In this document: positions 47,137 to 56,034 of the stretch, piece by piece | Position numbering within the stretch: the first letter of the stretch is position 1 | Layout: each line of letters starts with the position of its first letter | Assembly: GCA_003215335.1 (NCBI GenBank) | Contig: QCKM01000005.1 | Location: 62,001 to 126,000 of the forward strand | Direction: 5' to 3' | Length of the DNA: 64,000 bases | Origin: Prochlorococcus sp. AG-409-P01 | GTDB taxonomy: Bacteria; Cyanobacteriota; Cyanobacteriia; PCC-6307; Cyanobiaceae | Notes under the pieces: model-generated | What the model was told of the DNA's origin: nothing | Seen by the model: only the letters and a program-made list of their open reading frames with translations | Databases searched by the model: none | Translations under genes and position numbers: made by a program

Positions 47137-47328
47137 ATGCATTTCGACTATCACGCGCTTGCAGCCCTTCTGCATACAGCAATTCCAATAGCAGCTGGTG
47201 CAGCTGGAGTTGGATATTTCGTTCTGCGTAGCAGAGGCATTGGATTTACAGCCGCCCACCTGCTTGTAGGTGCTCCTATGTTCGTCGTTGGCGCAGCTGC
47301 CGCTTTTGCTTTTTACGCAACCAAATAA
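47137..47328 (+). CDS. small two-helix membrane protein, function unknown
   Basis: A 63-residue protein, MHFDYHALAALLHTAIPIAA to AFYATK. Two helices, about 8-28 and 38-60, are Ala/Gly-rich and joined by a basic turn (LRSRGIGFT). A weak purine-rich stretch (TAAGGATG) precedes the ATG. It stands alone between the divergent small secreted protein gene and the convergent gluQRS. It could be a thylakoid or plasma-membrane subunit, but no family is recognised. Confidence 0.68.
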   Translation: MHFDYHALAALLHTAIPIAAGAAGVGYFVLRSRGIGFTAAHLLVGAPMFVVGAAAAFAFYATK

Positions 47329-47425
47329 GGTTCCTGAACTGGGGCTATTTGCTCACTTCAGCTGAACAAAAGCCCCCATTCATTTCCAACCCAAATCAAA
47401 TACTGATAAATATTTAATCAGTAGC

Positions 47426-48343
47426 TCAGTTCAGGATTGAACTGAGGTCTTGTTTTGCCCTAAGCAAATCGCTCAACAACTCTTGCGAGGACAACTCTGC
47501 ACCTTCATTAACGAGGCTGAGGCTTGCCGCCAAGAATCCAATTATCTTTTCAGCAGTCATGCCCTTTTCACGGCAACTCTGAATACCATGACTACCATTT
47601 CTTTTTGCCAGTTTCTTGCCTTGAGCATCTAGCCAAAGTGGGGTGTAAACAAACTTTATTTCTTCACTACTAAGTTCATTCATAACAGCCAGCTGAGCCG
47701 GCAAAACTGATTGCAAGTCCCTACCCCTTACTACCTCAGTTATTCCAAGCGTTAGCTCATCAATAACAGTCGACAAGTTATATGCAACAAAGCCATCAGA
47801 GCGCCTAACAACAACATCACCGCTCGTCGAAAGGAAATCTTGCTTTACTTTTAATCTCCAACTTGGAAGACGCCCTTCTTGCAGCCCCCACGAAAGATCC
47901 AAATCCCTACAAGTTGATGGATAAATAAACGGCTCGAAATCATTTGGAGTGAGTTCATGCAAAACCTTCCTTGTACATCGACATGCATACAACTTTCCCT
48001 GAGACTTGAGCCCTGACAAAACTGAGTTATACAACCCCTTCCGTTGGCTCTGCAAAACAATTGGACCGTCCCACTTCAACCCCAGCCAATGCAAATCTTC
48101 TTGCAAACTCTGAATTGCACCATCGCGATTTCGAGGAGTATCAAGATCATCTACTCTTAAAATCCATTCTCCTTTGGCAAGGCGTGCACGCAACCAAGAG
48201 ATCAAGGCTGTTCTCAAATTACCTAAATGCAACGGACCTGTAGGGGATGGAGCAAATCTTCCCCTATAGCCTTGCCTTCTGAGGTACCTCCCCTCTTCAA
48301 ATTGATCACAAATATGTTTAGAGAAGACTGATGACAAAGTCAT
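47426..48343 (-). CDS. gluQ: glutamyl-Q tRNA(Asp) synthetase
   Basis: Loads glutamate on queuosine 34 of tRNA-Asp. It has 305 residues and only the catalytic Rossmann domain of GluRS, without the anticodon-binding part. FAPSPTGPLHLGNLRTAL carries the HIGH-like HLGN (39-42), and KLAKRNGS is the KMSKS-like loop. A zinc-site region is seen as ACRCTRK and, later, STCRDLD. It lies downstream of the hup gene and its terminator on the same strand. Confidence 0.93.
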   Translation of the reverse strand: MTLSSVFSKHICDQFEEGRYLRRQGYRGRFAPSPTGPLHLGNLRTALISWLRARLAKGEWILRVDDLDTPRNRDGAIQSLQEDLHWLGLKWDGPIVLQSQRKGLYNSVLSGLKSQGKLYACRCTRKVLHELTPNDFEPFIYPSTCRDLDLSWGLQEGRLPSWRLKVKQDFLSTSGDVVVRRSDGFVAYNLSTVIDELTLGITEVVRGRDLQSVLPAQLAVMNELSSEEIKFVYTPLWLDAQGKKLAKRNGSHGIQSCREKGMTAEKIIGFLAASLSLVNEGAELSSQELLSDLLRAKQDLSSILN

Positions 48344-48383
48344 TTATCTAGAAGGGGGCATGAAAGCAAACAGCACCCAAAAG

Positions 48384-48413
48384 AGAAAGGCGGCTCAAGT
48401 TGGCCGCCTTTGT
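48384..48413 (-). terminator. Rho-independent terminator of hup
   Basis: AAAGGCGGC (48386-48394) and GCCGCCTTT (48403-48411) form a perfect 9-bp G+C-rich stem with an 8-base loop. On the minus strand it lies 24 bp after the hup stop and runs into TTTCTCTTTT. It separates hup from gluQ. Confidence 0.85.
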
Positions 48414-48436
48414 CTCAGATTCAAGAAGAAAAGAAA

Positions 48437-48712
48437 TCAGCCCTGAACACGATCTTTAAACATCTTGCCAGCTGTGAATGCAGGTACCCGCTTTGCAGGA
48501 ATCTTGATTTTCTCCCCAGTCTTTGGATTAAGACCTTGTCGAGCCGAGCGATCGCGAGGCTCGAAAGACCCAAAGCCAAGAATGGAAACCTTCTTGCCCT
48601 CAACTACAGAATCAATGATGGTGTCGATGGCAGCATCAACAACAAGAGAAACATCCGTTTTTGTTAGCTCAGTTCGGGCTGCTACGAGGTTGACCAGATC
48701 AGCTTTGTTCAT
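48437..48712 (-). CDS. hup: DNA-binding protein HU
   Basis: A 91-residue nucleoid protein. MNKADLVNLVAARTELTKTD starts the helical body, GFGSFEPRDRSARQGLNPKTG includes the beta-arm that bends DNA, and IPAKRVPAFTAGKMFKD is the conserved end. It is followed by its own terminator, so it is probably monocistronic. Confidence 0.96.
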   Translation of the reverse strand: MNKADLVNLVAARTELTKTDVSLVVDAAIDTIIDSVVEGKKVSILGFGSFEPRDRSARQGLNPKTGEKIKIPAKRVPAFTAGKMFKDRVQG

Positions 48713-48861
48713 TGGAAAGTGGTGATGATTAGGGGACTCTTAATGACGAAGCCATGAAAAGCTTTTGTCACGAAGATCCTTCAACGAGCTAATCGTATGG
48801 AGCAATGCCCTAGCAGGCAACCGAAAGAGCCTGTGGCGCAATGCTTTATACGAAAGTTAAA

Positions 48862-49527
48862 TCACTTGACAGTTGTGGAGTTTTGATTATCCCAATCCCT
48901 CCAGGGCATCAATTTCTGACTGTCCAGAGAGGCAGCCCTCCCCCCAGAAGCCAGTGAGGGTAATGCATCTGGAGGAATCCAGGAGCACAACTTTTCTAGA
49001 CTATGACACTGCCGAGTCCAATGAAAAGTTCGTCGATTCCGCACTGGAGCTATTCGATTCTTCGCAACAGGAATAAGTAAACGTCCGCAGAACAGGACAT
49101 TACAAGGAGTAGGAGCGTATGCCACGCAGCTGCCTGGAGTAGGGCCAGGTGTCCAAAGCAGCCTTACACCTGATGCAGTGGTGTGCTCCTCTTGAAAATC
49201 TTCCAATAAAGACAAACCTGGTAGAAGATAGGCCTCCTGCTCTTGAATCAAAACAGGCCATCCAAAAGCATCCTGCAAAGCACGAACTTTTCCATGTCCA
49301 TCTCTATTGGTGAGAAGTATCCGAACCATTCGGCCATTTGCAAGTTTGGAGAGGGCATCCATCGTCTCCTTAGTAAATGGAGGACAATCAATAAGCAAAG
49401 GCTCCGGATCACACTCCAGCCACCAGGAAGTACCCCCTTCGCAATCAGAGTTAGGAGGAAATACCCACAAGTATTCGGTCAACTTTTTTGGTGGAATACC
49501 AATTTCCACTGGATGAATACTCTTCAT
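48862..49527 (-). CDS. metallo-beta-lactamase-fold protein lacking metal ligands
   Basis: From ATG 49527 (MKSIHPVEIG), 221 residues. The order of strands and loops follows the MBL superfamily: LLIDCPP, ILLTNRDGHGKVRAL, TPGPTPGSCVAY, NVLFCGRLL. The metal-binding motif HxHxDH is replaced by NRDGHG (74-79), TPGHTPGS has Pro for His (129), the usual GD after LFCG is GR (148-149), and the late GH is absent. It should therefore not bind the zinc or iron pair and is likely a pseudoenzyme. It is divergent from glgX by 37 bp. Confidence 0.78.
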   Translation of the reverse strand: MKSIHPVEIGIPPKKLTEYLWVFPPNSDCEGGTSWWLECDPEPLLIDCPPFTKETMDALSKLANGRMVRILLTNRDGHGKVRALQDAFGWPVLIQEQEAYLLPGLSLLEDFQEEHTTASGVRLLWTPGPTPGSCVAYAPTPCNVLFCGRLLIPVAKNRIAPVRNRRTFHWTRQCHSLEKLCSWIPPDALPSLASGGRAASLDSQKLMPWRDWDNQNSTTVK

Positions 49528-49564
49528 GACATTCTGAACATGCCAAAGCAATTAATTCTGGCCA

Positions 49565-51673
49565 ATGCTTCCTGAGTTATCTCAATCAGGATCAGTGAGC
49601 AATTTCCATGTGGGCAAACCATGGCCCATAGGCAGCACAATCACTGAAACAGGTGTGAATTTCTCTGTCGCAGCACCAGAAGCAAAGCAAGTCGAACTCC
49701 TAATCTTTGCGACTGCTCAAGACAGTGAAGCAAAGGAAATAATAAACATCCCAGAAACAAATCGCTCTGGAGATTATTGGCATGTAGAAGTCGAAGGATT
49801 GAAGGAAGGAAGCTTTTATGGATACAGGGTTTCTGGGCAACAAAATGCTGGCCCCAAAAACTTCTCTTCTACAAATGTCTTATTAGACCCTTGCGCAAGA
49901 GCCATTAGTGGATGGGCGACCTATACCAGAGACAAAGCCAAAAGCGGGGAGGCCAATCCTGAAGGCTTTCTGAAGTCAGTTGTATGCGAGAGGGAGCATT
50001 TTGATTTCACCTCACACCCAAGGCCTAGACATCCTTGGCATCAAAGCGTTATCTACGAGCTACATGTAGGCGGTTTTACTCGTGATGCAGCTTCAGGTGT
50101 TTCCGATAATTACAAAGGAACCTTCCTGGGATTAATACAAAAACTTCCTTATCTAAAGGATTTGGGCATAACCGCAATAGAACTACTGCCAATATTCTCC
50201 TTCGACCCATGTGATGCACCAGCTGGTCAAAAAAACTATTGGGGCTATAGCCCTCTTAACTGGTTCACACCTCATCATGAATACATAGTTGACCAGGATC
50301 CTCTTGAGGCACGTAAACAGTTCAGAACTCTTGTTGAAGCTTGTCATGACAATGACATCGAGGTCATTATTGACGTTGTCTATAACCACACCACTGAAGG
50401 AGGTCCCCATGGGCCAAGCCTTTCATGGCGTGGATTAGGAGAAAAACTTTATTATCACCAAAACTCTCAAGGAGAGTATTTGGATGTAAGTGGATGCGGC
50501 AACACTATCGCCGCTAACAGGCCACTGGTACGCCAATTAATTCTCGAATCAATGCGTTGCTGGGCCAAGGAACTTGGCATAGATGGCTTCCGATTCGATT
50601 TAGGTGTCGCCCTAACAAGAGGAGAAGGCCTAACTCCTTTAGAACAACCACCTCTATTTGAAGAGATCGAATCCGATCCTGGGCTAAGCGATTTAAAGTT
50701 AATTAGTGAACCCTGGGATTGTGGAGGTCTTTATAAATTAGGAGATTTTCCAGCAAAAGGAGTAAGTACTTGGAATGGTCATTTTAGAGATGACCTGCGT
50801 TCATTTTGGAAAGGAGAAAGCGACACTGTTTGGAAACTAAAGGAACGCCTCAATGGAAGTCAAGATTTATACAAAAGCAAGTCAAATAAAATAGAAAGTT
50901 CATTGAACTTCGTAACTTCACACGATGGCTTTACTTTAAATGACTTAGTAAGCTTCAACTTCAAACATAATCTTGCGAATGGTGAAGATAATCGCGACGG
51001 AGAGAATCACAATAGAAGCTGGAACCATGGGACTGAAGGTCCAACAACTGACAGCTTTATAAAAAAGCTTAGAGGAAGACAACAAAGAAACTTACTTGCC
51101 TCATTATTACTTTCTCCCGGAGTCCCAATGCTAGCTATGGGAGATGAAGTAAGCAGAAGTCAAGGTGGCAATAATAACGCCTGGTGCCAAGACAATCGTC
51201 TCGGTTGGATGATCTGGGAACCTTCAAATTGTGATAGAGATCTTCACCTTTATGTCAAGAAGCTACTTCTAATCAGAAAACAATTAAAAGAACTATTCTC
51301 TCCCGAATATATACATAAGGAAGCCTCTCCTCTAAACAAAACTGACGACCAATCTTTATGGCTGAAATGGCATGGAGTCGAAGTAAATAAACCAGATTTT
51401 GGCGACTGGTCTCATGCAATTAGCTATAGCTTAAATCGAGGTCTGCAAGGCAGCATCATGTGGATCGGATTCAACGCATGTGAGAAGGAAATGCTCTTTG
51501 AAATCCCAAAACCGACTTCCACTTGGAATTGCATGCTGAACACATCAAATCAAAGTCCACTAGAACTCTCAACCGAACCAATCGCTTGGCCAAAAAATTC
51601 CATAAAAATGGAAAGCAGAAGCCTTGTAGTAATGCTGAATTGCGAGTACGCCTCTCTCATCAAGCTGCAATAA
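49565..51673 (+). CDS. glgX: glycogen debranching enzyme, isoamylase type (GlgX)
   Basis: Cuts alpha-1,6 branches of glycogen. It has 702 residues: CBM48 N-domain (about 15-120, GSTITETGVNFSVAAPEA), GH13 barrel with VIIDVVYNHT, DGFRFDLGV (nucleophile Asp), SEPWDCGG (acid Glu) and FVTSHDGFTL. A C-terminal beta domain ends the chain. The start ATG lies 37 bp from the divergent MBL-fold gene. It is followed by a tRNA gene on the other strand. Confidence 0.95.
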   Translation: MLPELSQSGSVSNFHVGKPWPIGSTITETGVNFSVAAPEAKQVELLIFATAQDSEAKEIINIPETNRSGDYWHVEVEGLKEGSFYGYRVSGQQNAGPKNFSSTNVLLDPCARAISGWATYTRDKAKSGEANPEGFLKSVVCEREHFDFTSHPRPRHPWHQSVIYELHVGGFTRDAASGVSDNYKGTFLGLIQKLPYLKDLGITAIELLPIFSFDPCDAPAGQKNYWGYSPLNWFTPHHEYIVDQDPLEARKQFRTLVEACHDNDIEVIIDVVYNHTTEGGPHGPSLSWRGLGEKLYYHQNSQGEYLDVSGCGNTIAANRPLVRQLILESMRCWAKELGIDGFRFDLGVALTRGEGLTPLEQPPLFEEIESDPGLSDLKLISEPWDCGGLYKLGDFPAKGVSTWNGHFRDDLRSFWKGESDTVWKLKERLNGSQDLYKSKSNKIESSLNFVTSHDGFTLNDLVSFNFKHNLANGEDNRDGENHNRSWNHGTEGPTTDSFIKKLRGRQQRNLLASLLLSPGVPMLAMGDEVSRSQGGNNNAWCQDNRLGWMIWEPSNCDRDLHLYVKKLLLIRKQLKELFSPEYIHKEASPLNKTDDQSLWLKWHGVEVNKPDFGDWSHAISYSLNRGLQGSIMWIGFNACEKEMLFEIPKPTSTWNCMLNTSNQSPLELSTEPIAWPKNSIKMESRSLVVMLNCEYASLIKLQ

Positions 51674-51686
51674 TCATTTTGAGATA

Positions 51687-51757
<71 letters not shown>

Positions 51758-51847
51758 ACTAATACATCAGAACCAACTTCAAGTTTGAAGTAGAACTGCT
51801 TATCAGTATCACTGCATTATGACTTCACGACCCCCCTTCCTCCAAGC

Positions 51848-53236
51848 TTGACAACATCCAAACCAAGCGGTGGGTCTCGCCAAAGACTAATGATCTCCTA
51901 TGGCCTTGGGGATGCTGGCACTGGTCTAGCCGCTACACAACTGGGGTTCTACCTGTTCCCTTTCTTTACAGGAACAGCTGGACTTCCTGCATTTGTTGCA
52001 GGTTCCCTATTAATGGTCATCAAAGTTTGGGATGCAATCAATGACCCATTAATAGGCTGGATGAGTGACCGAACAAAGAGCCGCTGGGGGCCAAGAATTC
52101 CATGGATGCTAGGGGCCGCTGCACCATTAGGGATCAGCCTGGCGGCTATGTGGTGGGTCCCCCCAGGAGATTTAAATCAAAAGACTGCTTATTACATAGT
52201 GATAGCGGTTTTATTAATGACCGCCTACACAGGCGTCAATCTTCCCTATGCAGCACTTTCCACGGAATTAACAACCAATACGGCATTACGAACTCGGCTC
52301 AATGCAGCCCGTTTCACAGGTTCAATTCTTGCAGGGTTTAGTGGATTGGTTGTAGCAGCAAAGCTGCTCTCCACTGGGAATGAAGGGTTCATCGCAATGG
52401 GCAAAATCACTGGCTTAATTGCAACGTTGGCGACTCTGATCTCTTGCTGGGGACTAGCTCCTTTTGCAAAAAAAGCACAAAAACCCAAACCTCAATCGGA
52501 ACCATTCCCAAATCAGATCAGGCGCGTCCTTAACAACCAACGTTTCATTCGAGTGATTGGCCTCTATCTGCTTCTTTGGTGCGGCCTACAACTAATGCAA
52601 ACAGTTTCTCTGATTTATCTAGAGCAAGTGATGAAAGTCCCTATAGCTTTATCAAAATGGATCGGGCCAATACCCTTTCAAATTAGCGCCCTCATAGGCC
52701 TACAAGTCTGGAGCTTTTATTCCAATCGCTATGGCAGGATTTCAGCCCTTTATCTAGGCGGAAGCTTGTGGATTACTGGCTGCCTTATTGCAATGTTTTT
52801 GCCTCCAATCAATCCTGAAAGCTACATAGCCAATGCGGGGCAAGACATTGTCAGAATGATCCTTCTCATAGCAACAATTGTCTTGGTTGGATTTGGAGCA
52901 TCTACTGCCTATCTGATCCCATGGTCATTACTCCCAGACGCGATAGATGCAGACCCCGATAAATCAGCAGGAATTTATACAGCTTGGATGGTTCTTATTC
53001 AAAAAATTGGAATTGGTATAAGTGTTCAACTTTTAGGAGTAATGCTCTCTTTTGCTGGCTATAGATCAGCGAGCCAGTGCACTGGCTCGCTGATCTGCTT
53101 GGATCAACCATTATCCGCTCAATTGATGATTCGTGTTTGCATGGGACTCATACCAGCGACCCTAGTTGTATCAGGCCTATTAATGATGCGCCGCTGGCCT
53201 GACCGTAATGCTCATCTAATGGTTTCATCGTCATGA
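51848..53236 (+). CDS. MFS transporter of the GPH (glycoside-pentoside-hexuronide) type
   Basis: A 462-residue, twelve-helix carrier. ISYGLGDAGTGLA in helix 1 and the loop VWDAINDPLIGWMSDRTKSRWGPRIPWM are diagnostic of the GPH/melibiose group. Family members symport sugars, but cyanobacterial ones are uncharacterised. The frame starts with TTG at 51848; ATG 51890 is an alternative, and an ATG at 51819 is out of frame by one base across a C6 run. A 34-bp perfect palindrome lies in the last external loop. The stop overlaps mlaE by 4 bp. Confidence 0.86.
   Translation: MTTSKPSGGSRQRLMISYGLGDAGTGLAATQLGFYLFPFFTGTAGLPAFVAGSLLMVIKVWDAINDPLIGWMSDRTKSRWGPRIPWMLGAAAPLGISLAAMWWVPPGDLNQKTAYYIVIAVLLMTAYTGVNLPYAALSTELTTNTALRTRLNAARFTGSILAGFSGLVVAAKLLSTGNEGFIAMGKITGLIATLATLISCWGLAPFAKKAQKPKPQSEPFPNQIRRVLNNQRFIRVIGLYLLLWCGLQLMQTVSLIYLEQVMKVPIALSKWIGPIPFQISALIGLQVWSFYSNRYGRISALYLGGSLWITGCLIAMFLPPINPESYIANAGQDIVRMILLIATIVLVGFGASTAYLIPWSLLPDAIDADPDKSAGIYTAWMVLIQKIGIGISVQLLGVMLSFAGYRSASQCTGSLICLDQPLSAQLMIRVCMGLIPATLVVSGLLMMRRWPDRNAHLMVSSS
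53063..53096. repeat. 34-bp perfect palindrome inside the MFS gene
   Basis: AGATCAGCGAGCCAGTG (53063-53079) is followed directly by its exact reverse complement (53080-53096), with no spacer; the centre is GTGCAC. It encodes the external loop between the last two helices (YRSASQCTGSLIC). It has no T-run and is not at a gene end. Confidence 0.95.
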
Positions 53237-53979
53237 GTGGACCACGTTGGTTAAGAAGATTTGGCAGCAGCCTCCTTATAGGAGGACAAGCAATCACTGC
53301 TACTGCCAAAGGGAGAATCAATTCAATAGACCTTTTTGATCAGCTCATGGAAGCTGGTCCAGGTAGTTTCCTTATTGTGCTAATTACAGGAATTGCTGCA
53401 GGAACAGTTTTTAATATCCAAGTAGCTGCAGAGTTAAGCAGACAAGGCGCAAGTTCAACAGTTGGGGGGATTCTTGCTGTAGGCATGGCAAGAGAAATAG
53501 CCCCACTTCTTTCAGCAACACTTCTGACAGGAAAAGTTGCAACTGCATATGCAGCTCAACTCGGAACCATGAAGGTGACCGAACAGATCGATGCAATAAC
53601 AATGCTTCGTACCGACCCTGTGGAGTACTTAGTAGTCCCTAGGTTGATCGCCATGGTCATCATGGCCCCAGTACAGTGCTTACTTTTTTTCATAGTTGCC
53701 CTATGGAGCGGGCAAATTAGCAGTACTTATCTGTACCAAATTCCACCTGATGTTTTCTGGACATCAGTTCGAACCTGGCTAAGTCCAGATGATCTCCCAT
53801 TCATGCTGGTCAAAGCATTAGTTTTCGGTCTGCAGATTGCAGTCCTTGCATGTGGCTGGGGTCTGACTACTAGAGGTGGCCCCAAAGAGGTTGGCACCAG
53901 TACAACTGGGGCAGTAGTAATGACATTAGTCACCGTGTCATTAATGGATGTTTTACTAACTCAAATTCTTTTCGGCTAA
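53233..53979 (+). CDS. MlaE-family ABC permease (lipid transport)
   Basis: A 248-residue permease of the MlaE/YrbE/TGD1 family, which moves phospholipids between membranes with MlaD- and MlaF-type partners. AELSRQGASSTVGGILAVGMAREIAPLL, GTMKVTEQIDAITMLRTDPVEYLVVPR and TRGGPKEVGTSTTGAVV are its characteristic blocks, with about five helices. Partner genes are not nearby. It overlaps MFS by 4 bp and the next gene by 1 bp. Confidence 0.92.
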   Translation: MSGPRWLRRFGSSLLIGGQAITATAKGRINSIDLFDQLMEAGPGSFLIVLITGIAAGTVFNIQVAAELSRQGASSTVGGILAVGMAREIAPLLSATLLTGKVATAYAAQLGTMKVTEQIDAITMLRTDPVEYLVVPRLIAMVIMAPVQCLLFFIVALWSGQISSTYLYQIPPDVFWTSVRTWLSPDDLPFMLVKALVFGLQIAVLACGWGLTTRGGPKEVGTSTTGAVVMTLVTVSLMDVLLTQILFG

Positions 53980-54392
53980 TGAAACAAAACCCACAACCAA
54001 ATTCCAACCCAGAGCAAAGCGTGATTTTAAATCCTGCACCACGCTTGCCATTGATAATAACAACTCTAGGCTTTGTTCTTTTACCACTTCCTTTACATCC
54101 CTGGCCAACTATTTTGATAAGTTTTTTTGGCCTAGTGCTTCTTTTTCAAGCATTAACTCTACGGATAGAGTTCTCATCAAAAGCACTTATTGTTTGGCAG
54201 CTTGGGAAAGAAATACGTCGGTTCCCCTTTGAAGATTGGCTTGCCTGGAGGCTCCTTTTACCTCAGTTACCTGGGATCCTTTATTTCCGAGAAAAAGCTA
54301 GCCCCCACCTTTTACCCATACTTTTTGACCCCAAAGAACTCACAAACCAATTAAGACTCAAAGTTGGAGCTCTCGAAAAACCTAAAACTTAA
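53979..54392 (+). CDS. DUF3119-family membrane protein
   Basis: A 137-residue protein whose start codon shares a base with the mlaE stop (TAATG). Residues 20-63 form two helices (LIITTLGFVLLPLPLHP, TILISFFGLVLLFQAL). A cytosolic part with FSSKALIVWQLGKEIRRFPFEDWLAWR follows, which resembles a PH-like domain. DUF3119 is confined to cyanobacteria and plastids as far as I know. Context suggests a lipid or envelope link. Confidence 0.82.
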   Translation: MKQNPQPNSNPEQSVILNPAPRLPLIITTLGFVLLPLPLHPWPTILISFFGLVLLFQALTLRIEFSSKALIVWQLGKEIRRFPFEDWLAWRLLLPQLPGILYFREKASPHLLPILFDPKELTNQLRLKVGALEKPKT

Positions 54393-54442
54393 AGGAAGCC
54401 TCTCCCCTGAGACTCCTCCCAACAATTTCACCTTTATGGTTC

Positions 54443-55414
54443 ATGCCTGAAGAAGACTTCCCAAAACCACATCCTTTATCTTCAGAAGGTCCTTCTGACG
54501 AATCAACCAACCCAGCACTTGATGCGGAGTCAACCTCTGCCAAGGAAGAAGCTCTCAAGCCTCTTATTCAGGTTGCTCTCAACGAGCTGCAAAAAAGTCG
54601 AGCGGAACTCGAAAAGGAAATAGAAGATCTCACCAAACGCAAACTTCAGCTAGAGGATGAGCTAAAGGTCTCCTTCCCTGGCCAATCAGATGCAATTGCA
54701 AGAAAAGTAAAGGGTTTTCAAGACTATCTTTCTGGAGCCCTCCAAGATCTATCCCAATCAGTAGAGAAACTAGAGCTCATAGCTCAACCAGTAGTAGTTC
54801 AACCATCTCCACTTGACCAGACTGAAAAGCCCACGTCAAATGAGAACCAAGACAAAGAGATTGCTGTCGCAGACAACTTCAAGCCTGATGAAGCATTGAT
54901 ACGCGAATGCCTTGATCAATTTTTAGGTCAACCAGATTTCTATGCCGATCCATGGAAGCTCAGGAGGAGCCTTGATGAAAGTGACCTCGCACTTCTAGAA
55001 AACTGGTTCTTTAGTCAAGGTGGAAGAGGCGCACAACCAAGTCGAGGCAGCAGGCCAAGGAACATCCTAGTTGGTGCCGCATTAATTTCAATACTTGGTG
55101 AACTCTATGGAGATCGCTTTCAGACTCTTGTCTTAGCAGGACAGCCTGAAAGACTAGGGGAATGGAGACGTGGGCTTCAAGATTCCTTAGGCCTTGAAAG
55201 GGAAGACTTTGGGCCCAACAGTGGGATAGTCTTATTTGAACGTGCTGATGCTCTTGTTGAGCGTGCCGATCGACTAGAAGATAGAGGTGAGGTTCCACTA
55301 ATCATTGTTGATGCAGCAGAGCAAAGTGTTGCCATCCCCTTACTACAATTTCCTATATGGCTCGCTTTCGCCGCAGGACCTGGAGAAACTTACGAAGAGG
55401 ATGATGTCTACTGA
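54443..55414 (+). CDS. DUF3086-family protein
   Basis: A 323-residue soluble protein. Residues 30-115 are a coiled coil (LNELQKSRAELEKEIEDLTK). The C-terminal domain from about 150 (DEALIRECLDQFLGQPDFYADPWKLRRSLD, then RPRNILVGAALISILGELYGDRFQTLVLAGQPERLGEWRRGLQ) is the DUF3086 core of cyanobacteria. It ends with acidic residues. It overlaps plsY by 1 bp (TGATG). The function is unknown; the neighbours are lipid genes. Confidence 0.84.
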   Translation: MPEEDFPKPHPLSSEGPSDESTNPALDAESTSAKEEALKPLIQVALNELQKSRAELEKEIEDLTKRKLQLEDELKVSFPGQSDAIARKVKGFQDYLSGALQDLSQSVEKLELIAQPVVVQPSPLDQTEKPTSNENQDKEIAVADNFKPDEALIRECLDQFLGQPDFYADPWKLRRSLDESDLALLENWFFSQGGRGAQPSRGSRPRNILVGAALISILGELYGDRFQTLVLAGQPERLGEWRRGLQDSLGLEREDFGPNSGIVLFERADALVERADRLEDRGEVPLIIVDAAEQSVAIPLLQFPIWLAFAAGPGETYEEDDVY

Positions 55415-56034
55415 TGCAACATAATCATCTCTTGGGAACAAGCTTTAGCCTGACAATTGGCTATTTACTTGGCTCACTACCTACTGGATATCTAACTGTT
55501 AAATGGATAAAGGGATTAGACATCCGACGACTTGGATCTGGGTCCACAGGTGCTACGAATGTGCTCAGACAAGTCGGCAAACTTCCTGCCCTAGCAGTAT
55601 TTTTAATTGATGTTGGCAAAGGGACTGCGGCAATTCTTTTAGCGAGAACCCTCAATGGAGGAGATGGTCTGGAAGTCGCGACAGGTTTAGTCGCATTAGC
55701 GGGTCACATATGGCCAATATGGCTTAGATGGAAAGGTGGAAAAGCCGTTGCTACTGGACTTGGTGTTCTGCTAGGCCTTTCATGGCCAGTAGGACTAGCT
55801 TCGTTAGGCATCTTCCTAACTGTTCTAAGCGTAAGCAAAATCGTATCTCTTTCAAGCATCATATCCTCCATAAGTCTTCCAATACTTATGGTTTTAAGCT
55901 TCGAGGAAGACAACTTTCGACCTGCATACTTGGCAGTGTCTTTAATCGCTATGGCCTTGGTTTTATGGAGACATCGGAGCAATGTGCAACGCTTAATCGC
56001 AGGCAATGAGAATCGACTAGGCGACTCTTCCTAA
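55414..56034 (+). CDS. plsY: glycerol-3-phosphate acyltransferase PlsY
   Basis: Acylates glycerol 3-phosphate from acyl-phosphate at the membrane, the first step of phospholipid synthesis. It has 206 residues and five helices. [40 protein letters not shown] and [21 protein letters not shown] are the three conserved loops. It converges on pyrF with a 4-bp overlap. Confidence 0.94.
   Translation: MQHNHLLGTSFSLTIGYLLGSLPTGYLTVKWIKGLDIRRLGSGSTGATNVLRQVGKLPALAVFLIDVGKGTAAILLARTLNGGDGLEVATGLVALAGHIWPIWLRWKGGKAVATGLGVLLGLSWPVGLASLGIFLTVLSVSKIVSLSSIISSISLPILMVLSFEEDNFRPAYLAVSLIAMALVLWRHRSNVQRLIAGNENRLGDSS

Noticed and set aside
47341-47376. GGGGCT ... AGCCCC inverted repeat between the 63-residue gene and gluQ
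   Set aside because: The loop is more than 20 bases, the stem is only 6 bp and no T-run follows, so I did not call a terminator.
48545-48556. A GCGATCGC octamer (HIP1-like) in hup
   Set aside because: I noticed only one; a single copy in coding sequence does not support a HIP1-rich genome or a function.
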